64,000 bases of DNA from JAFAXD01 sp963816775 (GCA_963816775.1 CAWFLX010000030.1:124001-188000); one strand, 5' to 3'. Counted from the stretch's first letter, positions 16,001 through 24,514 are shown. The notes: generated by a model not told the origin, from the sequence alone. Translations and numbers: made by a program.

Positions 16001-16687
16001 ATGAAAGCCCGCGACGTAATGGTTTCTCCAGTCGTTACGGCCCAACCGTCCTCGTCGGTCAAGGATGTTGCGAAAGTCTTCCTGGAGCGGCGAATCAGCG
16101 CCGTACCTGTGGTCGACGATCATGGCAAGCTGGTTGGCATCGTAAGCGAAGGCGATTTGCTGCATCGTAGCGAGGCTGGCACGGAGCGACAGCGTCCCTG
16201 GTGGCTTCTCGCACTGACCGGCGATGAAGCGCTAGCCGCCGACTACGTCAAGGCACATGCCCGCAAAGTCTCGGACGTGATGACGACCGAAGTCATAACG
16301 GCGGCACCGGAGACGTCCTTGCACGAAATCGCGTCGCTGTTGGAGAACTACTCGATCAAACGTGTGCCGATCGTAAAGGACGGGCAGCTTGTTGGTATAG
16401 TCAGCAGAGCAAATCTCATCCAGGCGGTAGCAAGCGATCGAAAACGACCGGATATCCAGCCGTCGGACGCGACGATTCGCGACAAGCTGATGACGCACCT
16501 GAAGGCGCAGCGCTGGGCCCACACAGGCTTGTTGAATGCGACGGTGAATGACGGCGTGGTTGATCTGTGGGGTATCTCCAATTCGGATGTGGAGAGAAAG
16601 GCCGTTCGTGTTGCGGCTGAATCAATGCCCGGCGTACACGCAGTCAATGATCACCTGATCACGCGGCCGCATGGATGGGGTTACTGA
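16001..16687 (+). CDS. CBS-BON protein
   Basis: 228 aa: CBS 1 (about 1-60; VMVSPVVTAQPSSSVKDVAK, GIVSEGDLL), CBS 2 (about 85-145; VSDVMTTEVITAAP, IKRVPIVKDGQLVGIVSR) and a C-terminal BON domain (about 160-225; IRDKLMTHL, VNDGVVDLWG, MPGVHAVNDHL). CBS pairs bind adenosyl ligands and BON domains are thought to contact membranes. GGGAGGA 6-13 nt upstream selects 16001 rather than 15995 or 15950. This is the intact reference for the broken copy at 4721-5412. Confidence 0.9.
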   Translation: MKARDVMVSPVVTAQPSSSVKDVAKVFLERRISAVPVVDDHGKLVGIVSEGDLLHRSEAGTERQRPWWLLALTGDEALAADYVKAHARKVSDVMTTEVITAAPETSLHEIASLLENYSIKRVPIVKDGQLVGIVSRANLIQAVASDRKRPDIQPSDATIRDKLMTHLKAQRWAHTGLLNATVNDGVVDLWGISNSDVERKAVRVAAESMPGVHAVNDHLITRPHGWGY

Positions 16688-16823
16688 GCCGCAACTGCCG
16701 TGCACAGATGCGATCGTCCGATAGATGCTCCCGCATTGAGGGCTCGAGAGCTGCAGTAATTATGGACTGCCTGACCATTGGCGAATGATAATATGGGCCC
16801 GACGCGCCCCCGCAACACTGGTT

Positions 16824-17017
16824 GGCAATTACGGTTTCGACGCCGGTCGCAAGGAATACGTCGGTCTGGTCGAAGCCGGGATTATCGACCCGACCAAAGC
16901 CGTGCGCATCACACTGGAGAACGCCCTGTCGGTCGCGAGCTGCTGACCGAAGCCACGATGACGGAAATCCCGGAAGCCGAGAAGGAGATCGCGGCAGATC
17001 CGGAGATGGTCCTGTAA
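16824..17017 (+). pseudogene. groEL C-terminal fragment
   Basis: One frame gives NYGFDAGRKEYVGLVEAG, IIDPTKAVRITLENALSVAS and then a stop. The adjacent frame continues with LLTEATMTEIPEAEKE to the stop at 17017. This is the ordinary last ~65 residues of a GroEL chaperonin with one frameshift. The remainder of the gene is absent. 16688-16823 has no recognisable gene. Confidence 0.85.
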
Positions 17018-17353
17018 TCAAGAAGATTCCAGGGACCGGTTCCGAACGATCGCTCCAATTTCCCTGGCCGCAAAACCAGTATTCTGCTGCAAAGTCATCC
17101 AATGCCATTGCAATTCGCGGGGTCGGCGGAAAAACGGGTATTGCGGGTACAGGCCGGATCGAGGCAACCAATAGCAGCGGGGGCGCAAGCGATATTCGGT
17201 CCAATACCACCCGCAAATCAACCGAGCGTGCTGCAATTGGGTTGGGGCGCGCTCTGTAATAGTGGACACCGGGGGCGGCGCAGCCTTTGCACCGTCTGCG
17301 GCCGGCAGCACGAACCACGCTGCTAACAAGAGATGCGTAAGCGTCCGAAACAT
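17018..17353 (-). CDS. Small exported Trp/Arg/Tyr-rich protein
   Basis: 111 aa with a signal peptide (MFRTLTHLLLAAWFVLPAADGAKA) and a short aromatic/basic region with two cysteines (CGWYWTEYRLRPRCYWLP). The C-terminal third runs to the end of the groEL fragment and may be read-through into unrelated sequence. Family not recognised. An FNR-like box is 64 bp upstream. Confidence 0.5.
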   Translation of the reverse strand: MFRTLTHLLLAAWFVLPAADGAKAAPPPVSTITERAPTQLQHARLICGWYWTEYRLRPRCYWLPRSGLYPQYPFFRRPRELQWHWMTLQQNTGFAAREIGAIVRNRSLESS

Positions 17354-17417
17354 TTGCGTGTACCTGGATCGACCCCAAACATCGCTTTGATTTGTGAACC
17401 AGCCCGGGATTGCTACC

Positions 17418-17431
17418 TTGAGCGAAATCAA
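17418..17431. promoter_or_regulatory. FixK/FNR-like box (one mismatch)
   Basis: TTGAGCGAAATCAA, the same 14 bases as at 21437-21450. Best placed for the minus-strand gene starting at 17353. Confidence 0.5.
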
Positions 17432-17446
17432 AATATTGCGGCAGAT

Positions 17447-17817
17447 ATGGATCAGCCGCTGAGCGTCCCGGCGAGTACCGGCAAACCGCTCCCTTCGGAA
17501 CCGACGGCCAGTGCGCGTTGGCTGTCCACGCTGTTGCGGCCGGTCCGAGCGTTCCGTTTGATCTATCTGCCGCTAGTGATGGTCTTTTTCGCCTACGGCG
17601 CGTCGGGGATTATCGACGTCACGCGCGACATGTGGATCAAGGAGCAGCTGACCCTGAGCGCGGAACCTACGCCGAACTCGGCCCGCTGTTGATTACCGTC
17701 GCCGTGCTGGGGCTCGTCGTTCCACTTGCGGTCATCCTCTGGCTGGGACGGCGGGTTGACGTGGGCCGCACGGATTCGAGGCCCTGCGAGACGAGCCGTA
17801 TACGGGATTCTCCTTAG
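17447..17817 (+). pseudogene. MFS transporter remnant: N-terminus joined to C-terminus
   Basis: From ATG 17447 the frame encodes a disordered start and the first helix region of an MFS permease (FRLIYLPLVMVFFAYGASGI, IDVTRDMWIKEQLTLS), then hits a stop at 17692. The next frame continues with what looks like the last helix of the same family (YAELGPLLITVAVLGLVVPL). About 350-400 residues are missing between them: an internal deletion plus frameshift. Confidence 0.7.
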
Positions 17818-17889
17818 GTGCCAGACCGGAATATGTTCGTTCAAGGGGAACGGCTAAAATCATCAAATTGAGGGTGAGGGAGCGCTGTT

Positions 17890-19254
17890 ATGCATGGACA
17901 AATGGGTGTTGGTCGCGCGGTCCTGGCAGCCATTTTGTCGTTGCTCTCGCCCTTAGGCGTGCTCGCCGACGAGCGCGACTTTTGCACGTCGCCTGTAGTT
18001 ACCTACGCGAGCGTGATCGAGCGCGTCGCGCCGGCAATCGTTAGCATCAATTTGCGGTCCCCTGTCGGGCTTGATCCGAGTCGCGCGTCGCGGGCGAAGG
18101 GCGAGCGGGAAGAGATTGGCGCCTTTGGATCGGGCGTGATCATTGATCCGTCCGGGTTGATAGCAACGACGAGCCATGGGCTGGAGAGAAATTGGCCGAT
18201 CACCGTCGTACTGAATGACCAGCGCGAGCTCGACGCCGAGATCGTTTTGACCGACCGTCGCACCGATCTTGCGATTCTACGCATCAAGGGATCACAGGAT
18301 TTTGCGACCGTGCAACTTGGCAATTCCGACGAGGTGCGGGTTGGCGATCTTGTGCTTGCTATCGGCAATCCATATGCAGTCGGGCAAACCGTTACCCATG
18401 GCCTGGTGTCAGCGGTGGGACGCACCCAACTCCAGATCAACAATTACGAATACTACATCCAGACCGATGCGGCGATAAATCCGGGGAGTTCGGGTGGCGC
18501 GCTTTTGGACGCGCGTGGTCGGTTGATCGGCATCAACATGGCTATCGTTTCCCAGACGAGGGGCTGGCAAGGTATTGGGTTTGCGGTGCCGGTTAACATG
18601 GTTGCCTTTGTGGCGGACGCCGCACGCCGTGGGACGGACGTGATCAGACGGGCTTGGCTTGGTGCCAAATTGGTGCCGCTTGATCCCGGTACTGTCGCAC
18701 GCCTGAAGCTGAACAGCGCTATAGGCGCGTTGGTGAGGAGCGTTGTCGCCAACAGTCCTGCGGAGCAAGCCGGGCTTCAGGTAAACGACGTGATTTCGTC
18801 CATCGATGGACGACTCGTCGAAAATCCGAATGCGTTCGATTATCGCTTCGCCATGAGGAATGTTCCCGGCAAAGTACAGCTGGGAATTGTGCGCGACGGC
18901 ACCGAGCAAACGCTCGAGGTGAATCTAGTCCCCGCACCGGAAACGGTTCCACGTGAGAGTACCAGAATTGAAACGTTCGCGCCGTTGCGCGGCGCCATCG
19001 TTGTCAATCTATCGCCCGCCGTCGCAGAGGAGTTGGGGCTTGATGCCGATGTCGAGGGGGTTGCGGTGACGGATGTCGAAAAGGACACCCCTGCGCAAAG
19101 GTTCGGATTGCAACGCGGCGATATTCTACTGAAGGCGAATGGCGCCAAGATCAACCGCGCGCGCGACGTGGAACGCCTGCTCCGAAATACGCGTGTGGCG
19201 ACGCTGGAGTTCGATCGCGGTGGCGACCTCTTCCTGGCGCGGATCACCCGATGA
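17890..19254 (+). CDS. HtrA/Do-type periplasmic serine protease
   Basis: 454 aa: signal peptide (about 1-26), trypsin-like domain (about 40-245) and two PDZ domains (about 260-350 and 365-450). The catalytic triad is visible as His96 (TTSHGLE, where DegP-type proteins usually have TNNHV), Asp126 (RRTDLAIL) and Ser201 (NPGSSGGALL). It degrades or refolds damaged periplasmic proteins. RBS GAGGGAGCG before the ATG. It stands alone between the MFS remnant and the second FixL. No regulator site was recognised. Confidence 0.93.
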   Translation: MHGQMGVGRAVLAAILSLLSPLGVLADERDFCTSPVVTYASVIERVAPAIVSINLRSPVGLDPSRASRAKGEREEIGAFGSGVIIDPSGLIATTSHGLERNWPITVVLNDQRELDAEIVLTDRRTDLAILRIKGSQDFATVQLGNSDEVRVGDLVLAIGNPYAVGQTVTHGLVSAVGRTQLQINNYEYYIQTDAAINPGSSGGALLDARGRLIGINMAIVSQTRGWQGIGFAVPVNMVAFVADAARRGTDVIRRAWLGAKLVPLDPGTVARLKLNSAIGALVRSVVANSPAEQAGLQVNDVISSIDGRLVENPNAFDYRFAMRNVPGKVQLGIVRDGTEQTLEVNLVPAPETVPRESTRIETFAPLRGAIVVNLSPAVAEELGLDADVEGVAVTDVEKDTPAQRFGLQRGDILLKANGAKINRARDVERLLRNTRVATLEFDRGGDLFLARITR

Positions 19255-19553
19255 GCCAGGCGATGAATAAGTCGACCGGTGATCCATGGCCTCGATGACT
19301 GCGAGCCGTTCACGATGCAGCTGCACCCGGCGGTGTCCCGGATCATCAAAAGCTATCGGCACCCCCGCTGTCTGACGCTTGCAGGGCGCTTTTCCCTTCC
19401 GTGAAGCCTCTCACTTGCGCCCGCGCGCGCCAGAAGCGCTCGCGACAAGTCATCTGCAATGATAGCGACCTGCTTCCCCAAACTTGCATGCGCTAGAATG
19501 TTCCGTGCTAAATTGCCGTTCGGAAGCCCTCAATTGCCGAGGCGCGCGGGGCG
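19255..19553. other. Intergenic region, nothing recognised
   Basis: No frame with family similarity, no FixK box and no copy of the 35-bp element between htrA and the second fixL. Confidence 0.5.
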
Positions 19554-20798
19554 ATGGAAACCGAGAACTATCGTAGCGATCTGCTGGGCCATTCTGGGCT
19601 CGGGGGGTCAGCGTCCGGTACTGGCGACCTGGCGCAACAAGCGCTCGACGTCGTCCGTGATCTGGTCGCGGAACTGAAAAGCCGCGAGGCGCATCTGCGC
19701 TCGATTCTCGAGACCGTGCCCGACGCGATGGTGATCATCGATGAGGTCGGGCTAATCCAGTCCTTTAGCACCACAGCCGAGCGACTGTTCGGTTTTACTG
19801 CCGACGAGATCCGAGGCCGCAATGTCAACGCTTTGATGCCGGCCCCATATCAGCAGGAGCACGACAGCTATCTGAAACGGTATCTAACTACGGGCGAGCG
19901 GCGCATCATCGGAACATCGCGGGTGGTGGTCGGCCAGCGCAAGGACGGCAGCACCTTCCCGATGGAGCTGTTCGTCGGCGAGGTTTTGCTGCAAGGCAAG
20001 CGGCAGTTCATCGGCTTCGTGCGCAATCTTACCGAGCGGCATGATCGCGAGCGCCGGCTGCACGAGGTGCAGTCGGAACTCCTCCATATCTCGCGATTGA
20101 GCACCATGGGCGAGATGGCTTCAACGCTCGCCCATGAGCTCAACCAGCCGCTCGCGGCGATCGCCAACTACTTGCAGGGGTCGCGGCGCTTGCTCAAGGA
20201 CAGCCCGGACACACGCGCGCCATTGATCCTGGATGCGCTGGACAAGGCCGCCGAGCAGGCAGTGCGGGCCGGCGATGTCATCCAGCGGCTGCGCGACTTT
20301 GTCGCCCGCGGCGAAACCGAGCGACGAATCGAAAGCATCAAGAAGCTCCTTGAGGAAGCGAGCGCGCTCGCACTTGTCGCCGCCAAGGAGAAGTCCGTGC
20401 GAGTGAGCTTCGAACTCGACCCCGCCGTCGACCTCGTGCTGGTCGACAAGATCCAGGTCCAGCAGGTCCTGCTCAATCTTCTGCGCAATGCGATCGAAGC
20501 AATGGAGAGTTCCGATCGCCGCGAGTTGGCTGTCACGACAGCTCCGGCTGGCGACGGAATGATGACTATCGACGTTGCCGACACCGGCTGCGGCATCGCG
20601 CCGGAAATAGCGCCGCGGCTGTTCCTGCCGTTCGTCACGACGAAACGACAGGGCATGGGGATCGGACTGTCGATTTCCCGCACAATCATCGAGTCGCACG
20701 GCGGCCAAATGACCGTGCAACCCAATCCTGGCGGAGGCACCATCTTCCGCTTTACGCTGCGGGCGGTAACCCCGGAGGAGATGATCGATGACGCGTGA
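19554..20798 (+). CDS. Soluble FixL-type haem-PAS histidine kinase
   Basis: 414 aa with no membrane segments. The PAS domain (about 40-165) keeps the FixL haem residues His103 (QQEHDSY), Arg109 and Arg123 (IIGTSR), so oxygen or NO sensing is likely. The kinase core has His194 (STLAHELNQP), NLLRNAIEAM, DTGCGIA and GMGIGLS. It is highly similar to FixL at 1148 over PAS and kinase but cytoplasmic. The stop overlaps the FixJ-like start by 11 bp. A degenerate fragment of the same gene is at 13045-13235. Confidence 0.92.
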   Translation: METENYRSDLLGHSGLGGSASGTGDLAQQALDVVRDLVAELKSREAHLRSILETVPDAMVIIDEVGLIQSFSTTAERLFGFTADEIRGRNVNALMPAPYQQEHDSYLKRYLTTGERRIIGTSRVVVGQRKDGSTFPMELFVGEVLLQGKRQFIGFVRNLTERHDRERRLHEVQSELLHISRLSTMGEMASTLAHELNQPLAAIANYLQGSRRLLKDSPDTRAPLILDALDKAAEQAVRAGDVIQRLRDFVARGETERRIESIKKLLEEASALALVAAKEKSVRVSFELDPAVDLVLVDKIQVQQVLLNLLRNAIEAMESSDRRELAVTTAPAGDGMMTIDVADTGCGIAPEIAPRLFLPFVTTKRQGMGIGLSISRTIIESHGGQMTVQPNPGGGTIFRFTLRAVTPEEMIDDA

Positions 20799-21390
20799 GG
20801 CGGTGGTGCACGTCATCGACGATGACGATGCGGCGCGCGATTCGCTCGCGTTCCTCCTCGACACCGCCGGGTTTTGCGTCCGCACGTACGAGTCGGCAGT
20901 GGTGTTCCTCGGCGAGCTTGCGCGCGTCGAGCCCGGCTGCATCATCTCGGATGTGCGCATGCCGGAGATTACCGGGCTCGAGCTGTTGCGACGCCTCAGG
21001 GATCAGAAGATCGATTGGCCGGTAATTGTCATGACCGGTCAGGGCGATGTCACGTTGGCGGTAGAGTCGATCAAGGCTGGGGCCCTGGATTTCATCGAAA
21101 AGCCGTACCATCACGAGGAATTACTCGGCGCCGTCAGATCGGCAGTGATGGATTCCAGCGACGCGCGCGAGGAGGAAAAAGCCGAGGTGCGGAAGCGTTT
21201 GGCGGGGCTCTCCCCCATTGAAAGACAGGTCCTCGCCGCGCTTACGGCCGGACAGCCGAATTCGGCTATCGCGGTCGAGTTGGCAATCAGTCCGCGCACG
21301 GTCGAAGTCCATCGTGCCAGCATTTTGACCAAGATGCAGGCCAAGAGCTTATCTCATCTGGTTCGCATGATGATGTTGTCGGCGCCATGA
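20788..21390 (+). CDS. Second FixJ-type response regulator
   Basis: 200 aa. The receiver has DDDD at 11-14, Asp55 (SDVRMPEI), a Thr/Ser switch (VMTGQ) and Lys in FIEKPY. The LuxR-type helix-turn-helix is at about 135-195 (LSPIERQVLAALTAGQ, ISPRTVEVHRASILTKMQAK). The recognition helix differs little from FixJ1 (ISPRTIEIYRANVMTKMQAN), so both may bind related sites. Coupled to the soluble FixL-like kinase. Confidence 0.92.
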   Translation: MTREAVVHVIDDDDAARDSLAFLLDTAGFCVRTYESAVVFLGELARVEPGCIISDVRMPEITGLELLRRLRDQKIDWPVIVMTGQGDVTLAVESIKAGALDFIEKPYHHEELLGAVRSAVMDSSDAREEEKAEVRKRLAGLSPIERQVLAALTAGQPNSAIAVELAISPRTVEVHRASILTKMQAKSLSHLVRMMMLSAP

Positions 21391-21436
21391 GCAAGGTCGA
21401 GGTAATCAGCCTGCGCGCGGCCGGCCTTCGCGGCAT

Positions 21437-21450
21437 TTGAGCGAAATCAA
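21437..21450. promoter_or_regulatory. FixK/FNR-like box (one mismatch)
   Basis: TTGAGCGAAATCAA, identical to 17418-17431; 135 bp before the orphan receiver start. Confidence 0.5.
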
Positions 21451-21585
21451 AGCCTCATGCAAGCATTGTGGTTTGATGGCGATCGGCTTTTTGGCCGCGC
21501 TGCCGTGTTGTCATTGTTGGGAATGCGCCGTGCGGCGATTCCGAGTGCTTGGCCAGGCACTTACGAGGAGCGAAGATCCAAGGCA

Positions 21586-21981
21586 ATGAAACAGATCCAG
21601 GCCGCGCCAAGGCACGTTCTCGTGCTCGATGACGACGACGCCGTGCGAAATTCGCTCAAGTTTTCGCTCGAGACGGAAGGCTTTTTGGTGCATCTCTATT
21701 CGGACCCTGACCAATTGCTCAACGACGGCAGCCCACCTGTCCCGAGCTGCCTGATCGTCAACTACAACATGCCGGCGATGAATGGCCTCGAATTTGTGGC
21801 AAGGCTTCGGGACCGGCACGTCTCGATCCCGGTCATCCTTGTAACCGGCCATCTCAGCGAGAACATTCGCCGACGCGCTGCTGCTGCCGGGGTTTCGGCG
21901 GTCGAAAAGCCGTTTCTTGGAAGGCGGCTCTACGAGTGTGTCGCGCGCGCCTTCGAACACGAAGCCACGCCGCCCCCGTAA
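21586..21981 (+). CDS. Orphan receiver-only protein with Asp-to-Asn phosphosite
   Basis: 131 aa, a single CheY-like domain and no output domain. The acidic cluster (VLDDDDAVR, 15-18), the Thr (VTGH) and Lys108 (VEKPF) are kept. The position equal to FixJ Asp55 is Asn59 (CLIVNYNMPAMNG), so normal phosphorylation is not expected. It may act as a phosphorylation-independent modulator or a decoy for the adjacent FixL kinase; FixT-type antikinases are a functional precedent but not a homologue I can claim. Start at 21586 has the standard FixJ spacing; the frame extends to 21457 without support. Confidence 0.8.
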   Translation: MKQIQAAPRHVLVLDDDDAVRNSLKFSLETEGFLVHLYSDPDQLLNDGSPPVPSCLIVNYNMPAMNGLEFVARLRDRHVSIPVILVTGHLSENIRRRAAAAGVSAVEKPFLGRRLYECVARAFEHEATPPP

Positions 21982-22129
21982 TGCGGAGCGGCAACAGGTT
22001 TGAAAATATTGACCTTGCCGGTCGGGCGACATCCAATGCTGCATGGGGGCGCAGGGGAAATCTCCGTCTATTCCAACTAGGAACGCTGCTCTGGGATAGG
22101 CATCTTGTCTGACCCCGCAGGAGAAACGC

Positions 22130-23320
22130 ATGCAGTCTCTTGATGTTTCGGCGCTCGACACGACCAGAGACACCATCGAAGTTGTCGAGCGCAAGGGCCT
22201 CGGCCATCCGGATACGATATGCGACGCGCTGGCGGAAACATTGTCGCAGAATTTGTGCCGCGAATATCGCCGCCGTTTCGGAGAGATATTCCATCATAAC
22301 GTCGACAAAGCATTGCTGTGCGGTGGCCGCGCGAAGCCGAACTTCGGGGGCGGGTCAGTGCTCGCTCCCATCACTATCTATCTTGCCGGAAGGGCAACCG
22401 CCAACGTAGGGAACGAAATCGTTAAAATCAAAGACATTGCGATAGAAGGGTCTCGATCTTGGTTACGCCGCAATTTGCACGCCCTGGATGCGGAACGCCA
22501 TGTGAATATTCATGAATTAATCGAACCCGGCTCTCAAGATTTGCAGGAATTGTTCGCGCGTCGCAATCAGCAGGACGTTCCGCTCGCCAACGATACATCA
22601 ATCGGTGTTGGCTTCGCCCCGATGACGCAGCTCGAACGTCTTGTACTTTCAATCGAACGACGCATCAACGCCCGCGAGCGCGACCGCCCAGCTTGGGGGG
22701 AGGATATCAAGGTCATGGGAGTGCGACACGGCGATACCGTGCGGCTGACGATTGCCTGCGCAATGATCGGACAGTATCTCACCGGAATCGATGATTATCT
22801 TGCCCAGAAGACCGCGATCCAGAAGATAGCGGACGAGCTCTCGGCGCAACACGGTTTCACCGCCACCCATGCGGCCGTCAACGCTGCCGATGACCCGTCC
22901 GCAGGCGCGATCTATCTCACTGTCACTGGGACCTCCGCGGAAGCCGGCGATGACGGGCAGGTCGGACGCGGTAACAGGGTGAATGGCTTAATCACGCCCG
23001 GCCGGCCAATGAGCCTGGAGGCGGCGGCAGGCAAGAACCCGGTGACCCACGTTGGGAAGATCTACAACGTGCTTGCTCGGAAGATTTGCGAAACACTGGT
23101 GACGACCGTGCCCGAAATCGCTGCCGCACAGTGCCTGATGGTCAGTCAGATTGGCAGCCCGATATCAAGCCCAGCGCTCGTCCAGGTCAAGATCGCAACG
23201 CGGGATGAATCGCCAGTCGACAAATTGAGGCGACGCATCGTGGAGGTCACCGATGACTGCGTTGCCGGTGCTCCCAGACTTATCGATGACTTCGTAACCG
23301 GAGCCATCGATGTTTTCTGA
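22130..23320 (+). CDS. Archaeal-type S-adenosylmethionine synthetase
   Basis: 396 aa; makes S-adenosylmethionine from methionine and ATP. Matches the archaeal MAT family rather than bacterial MetK: VVERKGLGHPDTICDAL at the N-terminus, HHNVDKALLCGG, FGGGSVLAPITIYL, and GQVGRGNRVNGLI with ITPGRPMSLEAAAGKNP near 290. RBS CAGGAGA 5-11 nt upstream. A bacterial metK would normally exist elsewhere, so this looks like an acquired second enzyme. It stands alone after the regulator cluster. Confidence 0.92.
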   Translation: MQSLDVSALDTTRDTIEVVERKGLGHPDTICDALAETLSQNLCREYRRRFGEIFHHNVDKALLCGGRAKPNFGGGSVLAPITIYLAGRATANVGNEIVKIKDIAIEGSRSWLRRNLHALDAERHVNIHELIEPGSQDLQELFARRNQQDVPLANDTSIGVGFAPMTQLERLVLSIERRINARERDRPAWGEDIKVMGVRHGDTVRLTIACAMIGQYLTGIDDYLAQKTAIQKIADELSAQHGFTATHAAVNAADDPSAGAIYLTVTGTSAEAGDDGQVGRGNRVNGLITPGRPMSLEAAAGKNPVTHVGKIYNVLARKICETLVTTVPEIAAAQCLMVSQIGSPISSPALVQVKIATRDESPVDKLRRRIVEVTDDCVAGAPRLIDDFVTGAIDVF

Positions 23321-23394
23321 TGACCGAAAGAGAGCCGAAGTGAATCGGGCAATAGTTATCGATTGACGTTGATCGGCGCGAGCTCTGGTGAGCA

Positions 23395-23478
23395 TTGCTC
23401 GAGCCGCATCCGAAGCTAAACTTCGCCATGGCAAGCCGCGAACGTCGCGCCGCTTACATCAGTCGCTTACAAGGTAGT
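23395..23478 (+). pseudogene. Cytochrome c C-terminal fragment
   Basis: Reads LEPHPKLNFAMASRERR then AAYISRLQ, matching the last ~28 residues of the cytochrome at 23840-24142 (LEPHPKMNFAPSRRE ... AAYISTLAK). No haem motif precedes it. Confidence 0.75.
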
Positions 23479-23839
23479 TGCGATCGCAGTTATAGGCGGC
23501 ATCTCCGCTCCCAGAAACCGGTAGCGGACTTGCGCCGCGATGAGCTCCTCGCTGCCATTTTCTGCGCTCCCGACCAGCAGTCATCTCGCGAGAAGCTCAC
23601 GCACGAACGCCTCTGGATTCATTCCAATAACTGCGAAAGCGGCATCCCAGCGCATCACGAAGCTCACGGCGCAAGTCTCCAAAGTACGACACGAGATCGA
23701 ATGTCGGCGCGCGATCTCAACAATATGCATTCGCCGCCGGGCTGGCCTGATGGCGGCGGTCGCGGTCACGGGGGGCCTTTTCGTCGGCCTCGCGCTCTCG
23801 CGCTTCCGTTCGGTCACGGCGCAGGCGATGTAGACCAGG
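23479..23839. other. Region with no gene I can support
   Basis: Open frames exist on both strands. The plus frame ending at 23833 closes with a hydrophobic stretch (LMAAVAVTGGLFVGLALSRF) that resembles the C-terminal anchor of small ribosome- or membrane-associated proteins, but its N-terminal part is not convincing. Possibly a decayed gene. Confidence 0.35.
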
Positions 23840-24142
23840 CTATTTGGCAAGCGTGCTGATATAGGCCGCCACGTCGATTGCTTCGCGCCGTGACGGGGCG
23901 AAGTTCATCTTCGGATGCGGTTCGAGCAAGGCATACGCCAGCAGGTCCGCGTCGAAACCGCTCTTGCGCCCGATAACGTCAAACGGAGGCGCGATCGCGA
24001 CCTCACGTCGTTGGTGCGGCTCGATGATATGGCATGGCGAGCACTGCCGCTGCGCGATGTCCCTGCCGTTGTTGACGTCTGCGCCGAGGGCCATCGATGG
24101 CGACATACTCGCGATAAGCAGGGCCCAATGATAAATCCTCAT
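23840..24142 (-). CDS. Single-haem c-type cytochrome, periplasmic
   Basis: 100 aa. Signal peptide about 1-20 (ends MALGA), haem site CSPCH, and PHPKMNF with the likely axial Met; C-terminal helix AIDVAAYISTLAK. Same sub-type as the gene just upstream at 24194-24514 (51 bp gap, same strand), so the two look like a tandem duplication and operon. Electron partner unknown. Confidence 0.9.
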   Translation of the reverse strand: MRIYHWALLIASMSPSMALGADVNNGRDIAQRQCSPCHIIEPHQRREVAIAPPFDVIGRKSGFDADLLAYALLEPHPKMNFAPSRREAIDVAAYISTLAK

Positions 24143-24193
24143 ACCTGTTCCTCTTTCGGGATTCGCCGAGATGATAACGGGACGGCGTCGGCT

Positions 24194-24514
24194 TCACCGT
24201 GCGATTCCTAGCGCGGCAATGTAATCGGCGAGATCGGAAGCTTCGCTTCGTGTGAGCGACATGCTCGGCATCTTCGGATGGGGATCGAGAAGGAAAAAAG
24301 CCACCTTGTTGCGGTCGAAGCCTGGCATCCGTGCAATGGACGCGAACGCCGGAACGTCGGCGCTTGCCTGTTTTTGGTCGGGGGCGACAACGTGACAGGA
24401 GGCGCACCATTGGCGCGCAAGGCGCTCCCCGTTTGCCGGGTCGGCGCGAGCAGGTCCGGAAATAACAGCGATCGTGACGAGCAAGATCATGATGCTACGC
24501 GATTCTGAAAGCAT
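24194..24514 (-). CDS. Single-haem c-type cytochrome, periplasmic
   Basis: 106 aa from MLSESRS (or 98 aa from an internal Met). Signal region MILLVTIAVISGPARA, haem site CASCH, then PGFDRNKVAFFLLDPHPKMP with the axial Met and a closing ADYIAALGI helix. First gene of the tandem pair with 23840-24142. Confidence 0.9.
   Translation of the reverse strand: MLSESRSIMILLVTIAVISGPARADPANGERLARQWCASCHVVAPDQKQASADVPAFASIARMPGFDRNKVAFFLLDPHPKMPSMSLTRSEASDLADYIAALGIAR

Noticed and set aside
16659..17378. Minus-strand frame of 239 codons
   Set aside because: Crosses the groEL fragment and has no signal or domain; the smaller frame with a signal peptide (17018-17353) is more credible.
22010..22129. SAM riboswitch upstream of the S-adenosylmethionine synthetase
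   Set aside because: Only about 120 nt of leader with no recognisable SAM-box helices by eye.
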